Part shown: positions 1 through 13,905 of the stretch, in pieces
Numbering within the stretch: position 1 is the stretch's first letter
Layout: each line of letters begins with the position of its first letter
NCBI GenBank assembly: GCA_012861695.1
Contig: JAAOOA010000127.1
Location: forward strand, 19,924,255-19,988,254
From: Trematomus loennbergii
Lineage: Eukaryota; Chordata; Actinopteri; Perciformes; Nototheniidae
Length of the DNA stretch: 64,000 nt
Direction of reading: 5' to 3'
Notes under the pieces: model-generated
What the model was told of the DNA's origin: nothing
Database searches by the model: none
What the model saw: the letters and a program-made list of their open reading frames with translations, nothing else
Made by a program: the position numbers and the translations under genes

Positions 1-3000
1 CCCTGCCCCCGACCCCTCGCCCGGCTTCACCCAGCAGGTTGCCCCGGGGTCTGTGCTGTGTCTCGGCTTCACTTGGAAAAACCTGTGCAATTGTAATGTT
101 TACTATGCAGATCAAGGGCTGCAGATCACCACTGTTCACCTTTGGCACCCACCCTGCACTCTCTCTATGTGGCAGCTAGCTCTCCGCTTCGACTCTGTTT
201 GGTGCCGCTCGCAGCATGGCCGTGTTTTCCTGCCGTCACACCTCTGCTGGTTATATGTGACAGAGCTACTTTAGCACTTAGCGTTTCTTGTTGCAAAAGA
301 GATTCTAGTGATGTGGCTAACCAAGTACAACGGACACTGTTCCTGCAAAGCGACTGTATATTGCCCTTGAAGCATGCTGAGTAATATTTGCGGCAAGAAA
401 AACAAAAAACAGCATTCATCGTGGAGGATGTGAAACATCCATTTAGTACTTTGACAAAGAATGATCTGTGACAATATATAAAGTGCATGGAAATATTGTT
501 TTGTATCTTTTGATAGACCGTGTCTGTCATGAAGCCTGGTTCACGTGTGTCTGTTCTAGGTGTGAGCTGTGTGTTACTCTGTTTGTGCTACTGCTGAGCT
601 TGACTGTCTTGAGGTGAAGAAATGTGAACTTTAGTGCGATTTGATTGTGCCTACAGTTGTGCGCACCGCAATTGTGTCACCAACATCACGTGTGCCTGTT
701 TGTGCTGCACGTGCTTTTTTCAAGTGCAAGAAATATTCTCTCGTCGTTCTGTCGTGTGATCTTCTGTGAATCTCTCTGAACTCTCCTGTTAGGATTTGTT
801 TTGGATGTGAGTCACACCACAGTACCTACTCGGGTCTCAGATAATGGCTCTGAAACACGGCATACGTTGTAACGTGACTCCCATCATGAACAATGTACAC
901 ACTCGCATGCAGGAGCCACAAATCTGCTCTTCCGTTCTGCACTCGCAGCCTGTTTTTCATTTGTTGTTGGAAGCCCTGGAGCATGGTTGAAACTTGGATC
1001 ACTTAGACATACCTGTGGCTTGGATGTTCAGCTTGCAAAGAGCATCCATCCACTGTTACTCACTCACAAAGAACACCAACATACATTTATAGTCCTTTGC
1101 TAAGCACACGGACAAATGCAGTTTCAGCTGCTTCCTGACTTTTACTCATGATAAACTGAGAAATTAGGTTTTATTTTAAGCTGTGACCTTTGTTGTGGTC
1201 ACCTCTGATGTTAGGGAGAAGCATGTTTTTGGGAACTCAGGAAAATGGGCAGCATGAGCGACACGTCCATCTGTGAGTCAAAATAATGTCCTGTTTCATT
1301 CATGGTGAGACACATAGTTGAAGAGTGAGTAGTATTGATGAGAGGGTTCGGCGCGAGAGCTTCAGTACAGGTCATGTTGATCAAATTACAGTAAATAATA
1401 TTAAGTAGACGTGAAAGTTACACCAAACTAACTACTGAAAGATATCACTACCCTGACCGCATTGCACTAGATTGAACACTGACAAACTTACTTATAATTT
1501 TACATTATTTCATTGTATTTATTTATTTTGCATTTGTATGTACATTTTATGATGTATGTAATATTTTTATACTTTCTTTTATGATATATCAGTATGAGTT
1601 CATCCGTATTCACCCCCAGATAAACAAAGTATCGTCCACATTTCTCAGGTGTCCTCTGAATTTTATATTTTCTAAGATGTAATCAAAGGTGTCCTGCTTT
1701 TTAGGAAATATACTTTCTGCACTGTAGTCCATGTGCATGACTATAATGCAAACTCACAGATACTGCATGTTTGATTTTACTTTGCATAATCACGAAAAGT
1801 ATATCAGAGCAGAATCACAGGTAAAATGGAGACAAACTGCAGGTTGTTGGTTAAGAAGTAATGATGCTTTCAGGTCATAGTGTTCAATCCATTGATCGCA
1901 ATCATGTCATTCACTAGAGAGATTTTTTAATCCTCGTTCCAGTATTTACAAAAACTAGTCCAGGTTTTCTTCCCTGCTATGTGAACATGAAAGATCTATG
2001 CATGTTGGTATCCTTGAGTTTGAACAGATGCAGATGTTTATGGCCTGGTACATTTGTACTGTAGAGTTTGCATGACCTACTGTAACACCTGTTAAGTCAT
2101 TAACAGCGTCTTAAACATATCACCCCCCCTTTTTCATTTAATCCCTCTTGGAGGTCTGGACATGATGTCTAGTTTCTTGATGAAGCAGAAGAGTAAGAGT
2201 ATTTTCTAAATAAAAGTTTCAGTCTGATTTATATATTTTGGTCTGGAAACAACGGTGGAATGAGAATTGTAGAAAATTTTACTTCTAACAGCTGTGTTTG
2301 AGCTAATGGGATAGAGATAAATATTATAAATGTAAAAGACCTTGGATGTTTGACTTACCCAGCCACTTATCCTTTCTTATCTTCTCCTGTCTAAAGGCAT
2401 ATGTTCACTTTCTCAATAACACATGCTGCACAGTGGTGGAAAGGCTGCCTTCATGCCTTCCACTGTTGGCGATAGCACAATATGGGTATTGCATAATGAG
2501 TAATAATGGCATGACCTTGCACATCTCTGAAAATATAGCAGTCTAGGGGGATTATGCTTCCTGTATGCCTCCTAATAGGATTGAGCTTGAGCAAGTGATG
2601 TACTTGACGTGGAAGCACAGTGAAGTCAGAGCGTGGATTAAACTGTACTATAAGGTGGTACCAGTCGTGACATGAAGTGTATCAATAACATTGTTTACTT
2701 CGTTCCTGTTTACATGTAAAAACCATATTGAAATGTATAAAAATAATGTAACATAAAATTATTTGGATATCACTCTTTTCTGTAATAAATCATGGATTGT
2801 ATCTTTTAAAGCAAATCTGGTTTCTTCCTTTGTGTTACTGTTATGATATTAACAACGGACAAACAGCCGCAGGGCCTGGATGGCTTCTTCATGAAGTTTC
2901 ACTAAATCTGCTTACAGAACAAAGAAGAGCGCAGCAAAGAGCAGGGATTGTTTTCTTTATTCCCCTCGCTATTATCACAAACCACAAATCTTCTTGCCAG

Positions 3001-5932
3001 AGAGAGTTCATATGACATGTTGTTGAAACAAGGAAGAAACCCACTATTTGAGTAATGTAGGATTTTCCCTCTTCTTTATGCGAAGCTGCTGCTCAGCCCT
3101 CACTTCAGACTGCTTTTCCGCTCATGTCATGACATTTAAAGAGGAAAAAACTAAATGGTTTACTTTAAGCTCTGATGAAAAATGCTTAATACTTTAATTA
3201 TTTCCTCTGTTCGGTATTTCTGTTGGATGACTACACCCAGATATTTGCTTTCACGTCTCAAACCAACAGACGTCACAAACTGGCCTAAAAAATCTTTGAT
3301 TTCACAAACGTACCACTGTTGGGTCCCACAGAAAAACATTTTCAGATAAAGATTTATTGCGTTTCTTTCTTATTGTGCAACTGTCCCATATTAAGGAAGG
3401 TAGATGTCGTGGTGTGGTACTGGAAAACATTTAAGAGGATGCTGAAAAAGTTTAGGTGTAGGCACAATCTAAGCAAACATGATACATTCTTTGACCAAAA
3501 ATAATGAAAATGAGGCAAAACACAACTTAAAATGTGGGGAAAGAAATAAGTAAACTTTCTTGAGAGGTAAAAGTAACGTGTAAAAATGCATCATTGCAAG
3601 TATTCCTCCTAAATACATTCATCCTGCACACAGAAGACAATGTGTTATCACCAAAATGTATTCCAAGTATCATTTGTAAAAGTACTTGTTTTGTAGAAAA
3701 AGGGCCACTGGTTTTTATCTGTTCTTTTTGTGACAGGAACAGGAACACATCAAAGTGTGACTCCAACCTAAAAAAATCCCAGTAACTCAATGGTGAAACA
3801 ATCAGCAGTGTACCATGAATAATTAAATACACAGACATGTGTTATGTTATATCACATGTTATGTTATATCACATGCTATGATTAACATAATCACATACAT
3901 GTGTTTGCACAGTAACAGATGCTGGGCGAATAGGATGAAGCTGCTGCTATTCTTCCTTCAAAAAGAAAAATGCTTTGGTTTAACACAAAATGTACAAAAT
4001 GTAACCTACTGTAAAGCTCAGTTGCACATTGCTGCCACAGTCGGGGGCTTTCTGCAGGGCGAAGGTTAACCTGTGGGTCTGTTCCTCAAGCGGCGTTTTT
4101 CACATATTGAGCATTTTTCCAGAGATGTAACTCAAACCAAGGCTTCATAAATCAGCTTTGTTAACCACTCTCAGTCTCATACAGCCTGTAGACATTAGAT
4201 CTTGGTACATAACAGCACCTCCCTGTTTATAGCTCCGCTGAGATTACAGTGCGGGTTAGGAAGGCAATCAGTGGGCTCGCGGAGAGTGTGGCCATAAATC
4301 CAACAGAGCTAAGGTGTAAAACAGGAATAAGAGCCAAGGATGACTAGCAGGGGACAAAAGAGTCACATTAACGACGTCCACAAATCATCATCAGCTAGCT
4401 GAGTGTAAGAAACTGTTTCCAACAGTAATGAAGGACTACAACCTGAATTGAATTGGATCTTTTATAGGAATGGAAAATATGTGTTTTCACAAACATAAAT
4501 GACAAATAATGTTGATTAAAATGTGTCTCACTGACTCCACCTGAGGAGGCCCAGTCAATGTTTAGCCAGAGTGGCAGCTTGGCTCTGGAGTCAGTCTGTT
4601 GGTCTTTTGGTCTATCCAGCACTTTGGTTCAAAACAACAACAACTACTCAGCATCTATTATGAACTGCAATGAAATTGTTCACAGACATTCATGATCTCC
4701 AGAGGTTGAACCCCACTGACTGTTGATTCCCGTTGTCTCTATAACAATCGGAAAATCTCCATTTTGTAGATGTTCACCTTCAGACTTCAATATAAATTTG
4801 ATTTGTGATATCCTGATTTACATCTAGCGCCATCCACATGTCTTATCGAAGTTCCCGATACTTTCAGGTTTTTGTTTTTGAGCAAATACATGCAAAAGTA
4901 TTGACATTCTCATCGGACACAGAGCTGTACTTTATGTAAACTTACTAGACTAAGATGGTGAACCTGGTAACAATGATAACAGCATTTAGCCTTTACAGTA
5001 GCTCTAAGCACTACTGTGCCTGAGTGAAGCCTCACGGAGCCGCTGTCTGTAGACTCGTGTCAAGTCTTGTTAAGTTGTTACACCTTCAAAAAACGTATCC
5101 CTGTCTCAGGCTGTCAGCATATTTTTCATCAATTCATTGGATTTGAGTCTAAACCGGCTCCTGTGAGGTCCTTTCAAGATTACCTATAAGCATTTGAGCT
5201 GACAGTTTAAGACAAGCCTTGTTCAGCTTGTTGAAAGTGGGAAAAATTGAAAATCTGTTTTCATAAGTGAGCCATTTCAAGCAATAAAAAATGCATCCAA
5301 ATTCTAACATTTTGTGCACAATGCATTTTCCACAGCAGCTGGTGAAGATAACAGTACAGCAGGCATGGTGTTACCATAGCTGGGTAAAAGAGGGGTGAGA
5401 TTAAGATGCGAAGCATGAGTGACAGATGAGTTGACCTAAGTAAAGCTTCGCAGGGAGAAGTGGCACACTCAAATGACTTTGCAGAGCTTGACGGATGGAG
5501 GAACGCACGGACACATGTACAGAGGGTCAAGGCAAAATGCCGCTATCAAATCTCGAGAAAACAGCACAGTTATTTAAAGACATTCTGCACAACTAGACAT
5601 ATGAAACATCACCATCAATGCTGTAATAGTAAGTTGTAGCAGTAAAAGTGTAATAAATACTTTTGTGTTCAGCATATCTTGGATTTGATATTATAGGGAA
5701 AACAAACAATTAGAAACATATGAGTAATTTATGAACATCTGTGCCTTTGCAAACAATACACATTTATTTTAATTGTTCAATGTCTCCTAATCAGAGGCAA
5801 TAAAGTGCAGGCTGCAGAGTAAACACCTGCAAGTCGATCCAACATCGTTTCCTCGCCTGTAAAATGTGATTTATTGCGTTTGATTGGCTGTCTGAAGACC
5901 TGTCCTGCTGGTTTGTGTTTATGCTCTGCAGA
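1..5932. other. Non-coding stretch at left edge, no identifiable gene
   Basis: The first 50 bases are C-rich and open in more than one frame, so the very end of an upstream plus-strand gene could lie here, but I recognise no protein. After that the sequence turns AT-rich with scattered polyadenylation-like AATAAA and AU-rich ATTTA motifs (for example around 1500-1530), which would suit a long 3' UTR or ordinary intergenic DNA. Reading frames are short and show no family signature. I see no RNA gene or complete mobile element. Confidence 0.5.
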
Positions 5933-6168
5933 GCAGAATAATGTGTAAATAGCATTAAGCAGAATAATGTGTAAATAGCATTGAGCAGAATAATATGTAA
6001 ATAGCATTGAGCAGAATAATGTGTAAATAGCATTGAGCAGAATAATATGTAAATAGCATTGAGCAGAATAATGTGTAAATAGCATTGAGCAGAATAATGT
6101 GTAAATAGCATTGAGCAGAATAATATGTAAATAGCATTGAGCAGAATAATGTGTAAATAGCATTGAGC
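5933..6168. repeat. 26-bp minisatellite, about nine copies
   Basis: A 26-base unit beginning GCAGAATAATGTGTAAATAG is repeated head to tail about nine times. Copies differ mainly at one site (GTG versus ATG after AATA) and one A/G near the end (CATTAAGC versus CATTGAGC). The unit is not a multiple of three, so the minus-strand reading frames through it cycle through the same repeat in three phases and are not genes. Confidence 0.95.
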
Positions 6169-9100
6169 AGGTTTTGTGTTTACACAAATGTTTTTGAGTC
6201 CAGGTGTTGGCAGTGCTGGAGAAAATGACATGCCTGTTAGGACCCTTTTGTAAAGACACTGATGCTAATATAGCCAAAGAGTGGAAATAAATCAACATCC
6301 TCACTTTAAATGACAAATTGTATAAAAATCCAATAAAAATCAGTCCTGAAAACCTGTAAACAACCTCGTTGAAAATCAATAAGGCATGAGCTGGTGAGCC
6401 AGGGAACCTGAAATCATTTGTTAAACAACACTAGCATACTTTATGTAAACAGACAAGATTTTGTCAACGGAGAAAATAATATATCACTGAAAAGCAGGAT
6501 GAGCAGTGCAGGAGGCCGAGGGACAAACAATTAGAATATCTTCAGTAGTGAAGAATAAGCAAAGACATTATTTGAAAATAATTCTGTATATATCCATAGC
6601 GTATAATAAACAGAGTCAGGGTCTCAAAGCCTGGTGTATTTTCTGGATGATGGTCTGATGAAAACGTACTGTAAACCTCTCTGAGTTGGTGTCAAGGTTG
6701 AGAGCTTAGAGAGTCATTTATCATCAAAACTCGTCCATTGAATAACACTATAGCAGCAGCATGATGAATACCTCCACTCTCTTTTGAATGCATACATGTA
6801 ACCTTCAGTAGCAGCGGAGCCATTTGTAGTGCTCCCACTCTGCAGAACATTTATGACTTTATCGCTTTTAAACAATGGTGAGTGTGTGGGCTTGTGAACA
6901 TGTCATCATTCACTGATCTGTGTGTAGGAAGAGAGAGAAAATGCTGTGACAGTGATTATAACTCTATGGTAGGTGAAAGATAGCACGAAATGATATGTCT
7001 TGTTCCTGTATGCATTATAGTCTATTGAAGATTCTGACAGAGTAAAATGACCTCCTCTGCTGACTGTTGAACATCGTTACAGAATAATAATCTTAACAAA
7101 AGCACTTATTTTTAGGAATAAATACAGAAATGTGTGCTTACAGATAAGGATTTACTGAATACTGCCAATAGCTCCAAAACTCACAACGACCACTGGCCAG
7201 GCTGATTGTCTGTCTGTTCATTATTGCATTATTCAAAACAACATCATGCAGAGGTGTGTGCTCTCTGTGTGCTTTTTTACATTGATTGTTGATTAGTACA
7301 GTAGGAGTTCTGTTCCTCTAGACTAGAGCCTTGTTTTAATGAAGGTCTACATGAATAAACAATTGCTTCACAGATCAAAACTTGTCTGAAATGATCATGT
7401 TGGGGTCATAAAGGGTCACAGTGAGATAGTGAGTCAGCTGCCTCCCCCACAGCCTGCAGGCTCTCACCCTCCTGCTGCCTCACATCAGATCTGAGGAGGA
7501 ATGCATTACCACCATCAGAAAGGCATCTGTCCAAACTGCATGTCTTCAGGTTTTCGTACACACACTCACACAAACACAAAGGACAACAGTATACAGTAGA
7601 GGATCAACAACAACACCCCTCCCAACTCCTCTAAATTATATTTGTCACATCTGTTGCTACATCGGCCTCAGGCGGCTCTGCTTTGACTGCCGGTCAGTTT
7701 ACTCTCTGTGTGTTTATGTTGAGACGCTCTATTTATTCAGGTGTGTAACTGAAGCAGAAGAAACAGAGAAAGGCTGCATGCCGGGAAGCTGTCTTTCCTT
7801 GTATCCTTCATGCAACAACTGTGGTTTCCAAACAAACAAAAAGCTCCACTCTGGTGAACCAAAGTTAAAGCTTTGTGTCAAATACAAAACATGTGCACAT
7901 ACGAGGCTTCACATGCTTGTTGTAGAGGAAGATTACAACATATTTCTACACCTTCATATTGAGTGTTTATGGCTGCTCGTTTCTGGTGTATTCAACCTTT
8001 ATAATTACCATGATACTGACGTCTGTTGTTGTTGACGTCTAGGTGGTTTACAAGCTCTAATACTGTTAGGACATGACTTACCAATGGAAAGAGGATGTTT
8101 ATAGTTACAAACCCAAGTAGCATTTTCCCTCACTCATCCCTCAGCTCAGTGTTTTGGTTGTCTGAGAGAAACTTCACTGTTTGGGTTTCAGCCCTTCGCT
8201 CTAACCAGCGTCACATCCAGACACAGCAGCTCCATAACCCTCTGTACACTACCTGCTCAGCACTAACCCAAAGATAAACAGTTAGTGACGGTCTGGTTAT
8301 ACAGTGCAGCATTTAGCAGCTAAAGAGCCAGATATATCATCTCACATAGATCTGCATCTGATTAATCACCCTGTTTGCACTAAACTCTCCTGATCTTTAA
8401 AGTCTGCTTTGGGCCTATTTCCTCACACAGTATTCATTAATAATATCGATATGAGGTGCACTCTATTTATCTTTGCTAGTTTCAAGGCCCTTTGACTGTA
8501 TGTTGTTTCATTAATACCCTATAAAGGTATGATATGTGTGCACTGATATTGTCCAAATAAAACCACAATATCGTTGTATATGGGTTTTTTTTAGTTGTGT
8601 ACTTACATTATTCAAAATTCTTCTTTTTAAGCCTTGAGAAATGTGTAATTTATATTAAATACATTTTAATTAGATTAACACTGAAGGAATCCTGACCATT
8701 AGAAGCTGACTACAATGGTAGTGAAAACAACTCCCATGATGCTACGCTACTTCCTGACGTCACTTCTTTGTTATTGTTTTGATTGAGCAACACCCCCCAT
8801 GTCTGGTCTAAAAAAAAAGGCCCACCTCCTCCAGTTGTTGACCTTTACCGCCACATAAACACCTGCTTCTGATTACCTCATCAGTTCCCTTTGTGGGTCT
8901 GCCCTTCAGCACATTACTCCTGACAGATTGTGCCTCGCAGCCATAGTGTTCCAGCTTTGTTGTCTTGCACTGCCTTTTTATTTTTGAGCCTCTGATCCCA
9001 GCAAGTTGTTGGACTTCTTTCTGCACAATCTCTTGGTTTTGTAGCTGCTGACAGCTGACCTGTATCCTGCCTGTTGACGAGGTAAATCCTGCTTTCATCC

Positions 9101-10958
9101 CTCTACAGCTGTCTGAGGAGTCTGCTGCGCCTCTCAAGTCAGAACTGTTGGAGAGAATAAAACATACACAGCAACTGCTTGATGTAAAATCGTACTAAAT
9201 GTGATCAAACATTTGATTTCCCATCCTATTTAGTTTCAGACTATCAGATGATTCATATACTTTTCCAGGAACTTTATCATCTTAATATTGTTGTGTGTAA
9301 CAACACAGACACATCCCCCCTGCTGCTCTAAACACTTTATGTAACATGAATGGATGGATCAAACAGAGGAGCTTTATCCAGCTCTGTGTTTATAGCTTGC
9401 CATATGTTTCCAGTTTGTGCAAAACATGATGAGAGCCGTATCTGAGACCACCCTGTGTAATTACCCACGACAGGATGTGCAGTAGAGGGTATCGCAGCCC
9501 AGGGGCCAGTAATGTAATCACCTGAGTGAAGTAATCACAGTGGGCTCTTACACTCTCTAAGACTGAGAATACAATGGAAATGCATCAATTCAGAGCCCCT
9601 CTCTCTTGAAATGTACTATATTTATTGTTTCAAAGTAACCTTTTGGAAATGATATTCCCATGTACAGTATTAACGTCACCCTCTAGTATTTTATTGCATG
9701 TGGTTTTTTGGAATTATTTACGCGGTTTAATTGAAAATGAAATGCAAAACTGATCCATAATTTCCTTTTAAATTATTAATTTGTGTATGTATTCTATGAC
9801 AATAACACAAAGCTGATGGTAGAATAGATATACCATACATGTAACTTTTGGCATCATTCCTGAATTATTAAATAAGAGATATTATTTATTTATCAATACA
9901 AGTGAGTGAGAATAAGGTAATAAATGCAAGACTTGGACTGACTGTGTGCAGTGGATTGAATTCAGCCAGGCCTTGAATATTTAAAGTGTCAAATAAATGT
10001 CCTGGAAAAGGCTTTGGCCCGAGGCTCTTTGGGGGACATCGACACATATTTAACAATCTACTTGATTGCTCACTTAAGATGTCTGCTGTCCAAAGGGTAT
10101 GGGAGAGGGAGCTTGGCAGCGACGGTCGGGAACTAGATTGGAAAATAATATGGTCCAACTGCAGCAGTACACCAATAAATGTCTTCCTAATGACGACTCA
10201 TCTTTATCCCTCTCTTCGAAGCAGTGTGGACTGCAGCTGGCAGGGCTTACTGCAGCTAAAGAGACCTAACTGATCATTTGCTTTCTCCCCAGACTTCTGA
10301 TGATTGAATGCTGGATGGCCTCCTATGAGTGTACAGTATCCCTTGAGTGCACAATGGCATTAAATAATGGAGCCTAGGCAGCCACTGTGCAGGCATTGCA
10401 GGGTCTTTAAGGACCACCTTAAAAGGAGAGCTTTTCCCCCTCACACTCCTCCATGGCTAGCCTAAAATCAGAGCTAAGTTAGTGGACTGTGGACATGTGG
10501 TTGTACTTCATTCAAGGATTTGTTTTTAAATATTTATTTAAAGTCTTCTGTTATTTGTATTTGCTTTGTAATTTATATTTCCTTTTAATGCATCTTACAG
10601 CACAGTTGTTGTTGTTTGAAAAGACTTGTCTTTTCTGTAATGAAAAACTTTTTGAAGACAAAAATCCTTTTTAAGAGAATGGTTTTATGTGAAAAAAGTA
10701 TTCATGTCAACATTTGGTGATCTTGAAGATCGTGATTTCTGTCTGTAATATGATTATGACGACAAGCTCTGGTTATATAACATTTGTTTTACGTGGTAAT
10801 ATAACTCAAACATTAAGAAATAAACGTGTAAACTGAGACAGAATGTTCATTGGGACTTCCGCTGGTGAGTCTGTTTTGAGTAAGTAACCAGGGCCAGCAG
10901 GGGCCCTCCGGTTTTAAACAGGCGGTCTGCGCCTTTTAGTGACGGGGGACTGTGTAAC
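6169..10958. other. Intergenic DNA upstream of fibin
   Basis: No gene is recognised here. Composition is AT-rich with simple homopolymer runs. The stretch from about 9960 to 10420 is less AT-rich and has the mixed homeobox/AT-core texture often seen in conserved non-coding elements near developmental genes, but this is only an impression. Short reading frames on both strands lack family signatures. Confidence 0.5.
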
Positions 10959-11039
10959 ATGAGTCGGGATGAAAACTGTGCTCCGGATCCGGCAGCCAGT
11001 GCAGATGCTGTTCGCCAAAGACAGAGAGGAGGTGCATGA
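10959..11039 (+). promoter_or_regulatory. Upstream ORF whose stop overlaps the fibin start
   Basis: A 26-codon reading frame starts at the ATG at 10959 and ends with TGA at 11037-11039. The sequence ATGATG at 11036-11041 therefore holds the first fibin ATG, the uORF stop and the second fibin ATG in overlap. This geometry is known to allow termination-reinitiation. Another upstream ATG at 10969 opens a frame that runs past the fibin start. Whether the transcript includes this leader is inferred. Confidence 0.55.
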
Positions 11040-11665
11040 TGGAACCCGTCCCGCTGCTGCTCGTCCTACTCTCATGTTTGCCGTGCGCCTCGGCAGTATA
11101 CACCGGGCCCCTCCAACCGGAGATCTCCAATGGCACCTTCCACCACTTCTTTGTCCCGGACGGAGATTACGAGGAGACGGTAGACCCGGAGGAGTGCCAG
11201 ATGCTGTTTAAATTCTCGGACGTTTATCCCTGTGGGGCCTCTGAAGAGAGGGACTCGGTGGTGAGGGACGACTTCATCATCTCCAAGCTGCAGGCGGAGG
11301 ACACGGCGCGCCTGCTGGAGAGCATCGGCCGCACCGTGACGCAAGACCTGGACGGAGAGGACAGCTACGGCAAGTTCCTCCAGAGGGAGATCTCTCAGAT
11401 CGGCGAGGCTTTTTCAGACGTGGACAAGTCTCTGCTGGAGCTGGAGGTAAAGTTTAAAGAAAGTCAGGACACAGAGTTGAGAGAGGAGCAGCAGCTGAAC
11501 GGATATGTGATGAAGCAAGTGAGTGACATCCGGGGAGCTCTGAGGGAGACTACTGACATCTCCGTGGGGCTGAAAGATAAACACGAGCTGCTGTCTCTCA
11601 TCATCCGCAGCCATGGCACCAGACTGAGCCGCCTGAAGACAGAATTTCTCAATGTTGGCTCATAG
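11036..11665 (+). CDS. fibin: Fin bud initiation factor (Fibin)
   Basis: A single-exon gene of 209 codons encoding the secreted protein Fibin, which in zebrafish acts in pectoral fin bud initiation. The N-terminus is a signal peptide: hydrophobic core LLLVLLSCLPCASA at residues 7-20, likely cleaved before VYTGP. The recalled human protein aligns along its length: SNGT.HH.FVPDGDYEE at residues 31-46, DLDGE.SYGK around 100-110, and the C-terminal block DISVGL.DK.ELL....RSHGTRL.RLK. The central and C-terminal parts look helical and coiled-coil-like. Two in-frame ATGs are adjacent (11036, 11039). The second has A at -3 and G at +4 and is the better initiation context. The stop is TAG at 11663. 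A polyadenylation signal AATAAA lies at 12198-12203. Identification is secure. Confidence 0.95.
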   Translation: MMEPVPLLLVLLSCLPCASAVYTGPLQPEISNGTFHHFFVPDGDYEETVDPEECQMLFKFSDVYPCGASEERDSVVRDDFIISKLQAEDTARLLESIGRTVTQDLDGEDSYGKFLQREISQIGEAFSDVDKSLLELEVKFKESQDTELREEQQLNGYVMKQVSDIRGALRETTDISVGLKDKHELLSLIIRSHGTRLSRLKTEFLNVGS

Positions 11666-12240
11666 TGTGCTTATTGAAAGCTTAGTGTGTGTGTTTGTGA
11701 GGGAATGTGTGTGAGTGTTTGAGAAACAGATCCTCCAGTTCAACAAACAACTGGAAAGTTATGTGTGGCTTATGAATAATATCTTGAATATCTCTGACCT
11801 TTGGTTACCCACTCCTTGAACATGTGACATTGAAGGAAGCTATAACACAAACATGAAGGCATTCCTCTGAGTCATGAGGGAAATGTGAACATAAATTATA
11901 TCTGCATGGAGCCCTCTGTGCCACCTCTGGGGAAGAGTTTTTTTTTTTCCAGAAGAGTATAAAGACTTTCAAGTGGAGTTATCAGCATCTAATCTATATT
12001 ATAGCAATTGTTTTGTCTGAATGGTTTAAATTATGTTAACTGATACAATGTTTATTATTCATACAATATCTTAATTTCCCCTTTTACTTTAACAAATGTT
12101 ACTCATACTTTACTTATTTGTCCTGAGACACAAACTATACTTTATTTTTTAAAACAATCTCCACCTTTTGAAGTTTGAGGTTTACATAAACAGTAACAAT
12201 AAAAATGTTAAAAATCGGAACTTTTGATTTGTCTGTCACA

Positions 12241-12287
12241 TCAAATCAAATCAAATCAAATCAAATCAAGTGCTATATATATAGCAC
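12241..12287. repeat. TCAAA pentanucleotide microsatellite with adjoining palindrome
   Basis: Six tandem TCAAA-type units at 12241-12270 run directly into GTGCTATATATATAGCAC (12270-12287), a perfect 18-bp palindrome. No other function is visible. Confidence 0.9.
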
Positions 12288-13905
12288 ATGTCACAAGTGT
12301 AGTTGGCACTTAAAGTGGCAGACCCGACTGTCCCATCGAGTGGACTTGGTTAATTGACGTCTAAAGTCTGTCATTGCCTCCCATTTCCATCTGGAAGTCA
12401 TCTACTGGAATATAAAGTATGTTTGTCCAAGGCGGCCACTGTCGTCATTATCTATTCCTTTCTCTTTCATGATCTATAAAGTGTGTGGTTTATATGAAAT
12501 GTCTTTGTGTTGAAATTCTGAGTGGTTTTGGATTATGTCACTGTACTAAAAAATATACTTATAAATGACGTGCAGCTTGTTTAAATCTCTTAAAAATTCA
12601 ACTCTCTTGCTCTTCTGCTGTCGACATACAAATTATGTTCAGAGACATTGTTTATAGGAGGAAAGTTGTTTTAAAATCGTATAAAGGCATTAACTCTACC
12701 CTGCAGGGCCACACAGACACATAAACCTACTCTCAGGATGTTTTCATTTGCACTGTCTTTCATTTAATATTTGAAATGCCTTTTGTAGAAATAAGTGTGG
12801 TTTCTGTTTTTATACCGTTTAAAACTCTCTTGTTCCAGTCAAAGTCTGTAACAACCACAGAGTAACTGCTATAAGCGTGCCCACTTTTACAGGTCGTGTC
12901 TGTGCAGATGTGAGGGAGCCAGATGGGCGCAACTGGGTGTGATTTCCTCTGTCTGGTTTTCCTCACAGCCCAGCTTCCCCTTGGGGACCCTTTTTAAAAA
13001 CATTTCTCTGTAGCTCAGCACAGTGTTGGCCAACCCTGTCAAAAACCCAGAGAGAAACCCTATATGGCTCCTAATTTCCAGAGCTACTGCACAGGGCTCA
13101 CAAGATTTGATTGAATGATTGAAAGTTAGATATTTCCACTGAGTAAAAAGGTAGAGCGTCTCACTAAACCCACACATGCTACTTAATTTGTCTTTTTTGG
13201 CTCAAACTGTTAATTCCACCTATACAAAAATGTTTCCATTGATTTGTTTAAGGCCCCTTTTGCTGAGATGGAGGAAGGTCTGAGCCTCAAGGACGCTGTT
13301 TAAAGAATTAATTCTCCTCGCTGAAATATTCTAAGGACAAACAAAGAAAGGTCAGGAATGCAGAGTGAGGTTGACCTGAGAGCACTGATCCCTCTCTGTG
13401 CAGAAAATGAAGCCCCGAAACCACAGGCCTCTACTGTGTTATTATTAGAAAGATGAGAGCTATTTGAGAGCTGCTACTAGTCCCACCATTATTATCCCTG
13501 CAATGAATACTAGGATAATACTACTAATAGTGTAACCATCTGTCAGCTACATCTGCCACTACATTTTTTACAGTATGCAGGAGTCCTTGTTGAAAAAAAA
13601 AACTCACACTTGAATGACAATAGAATGATTTTGACAACATAATTCTAAATTAAAAGGAAATTGTTTCCACCTTTAATCTGATATCTAATCAGATTTGAGG
13701 GTAAATGTATACATTTGAAGCCCCTCAGTGTGTGCTAAATTGACCAAGAAAGATGAGTTTTTGCTGCAAAATCTGTTGTTCTTCCTGCATCCAGCAGCAT
13801 CATTTGACCTGACAATGATACATTTGTTGTTAGGTAGAGTTTAGTCTCCGCCTCTGAGTAACCAGAGCCTGGGATCTCGATGGCAATCAAAAACAAAACT
13901 TCATC

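Noticed and set aside
53..274. 73-codon plus-strand frame at the window edge
   Set aside because: Frames open from base 1 in more than one phase and the peptide is unrecognised; it could be the end of an exon, but I cannot support a call.
5777..6379. 200-codon minus-strand reading frame with repeating LLNAIYTLFCSMLF-type peptide
   Set aside because: It is the translation of the 26-bp minisatellite; because 26 is not a multiple of three, similar peptides appear in several frames.
8808..9137. 109-codon minus-strand frame
   Set aside because: No family signature, no splice context and no conserved motif; consistent with chance.
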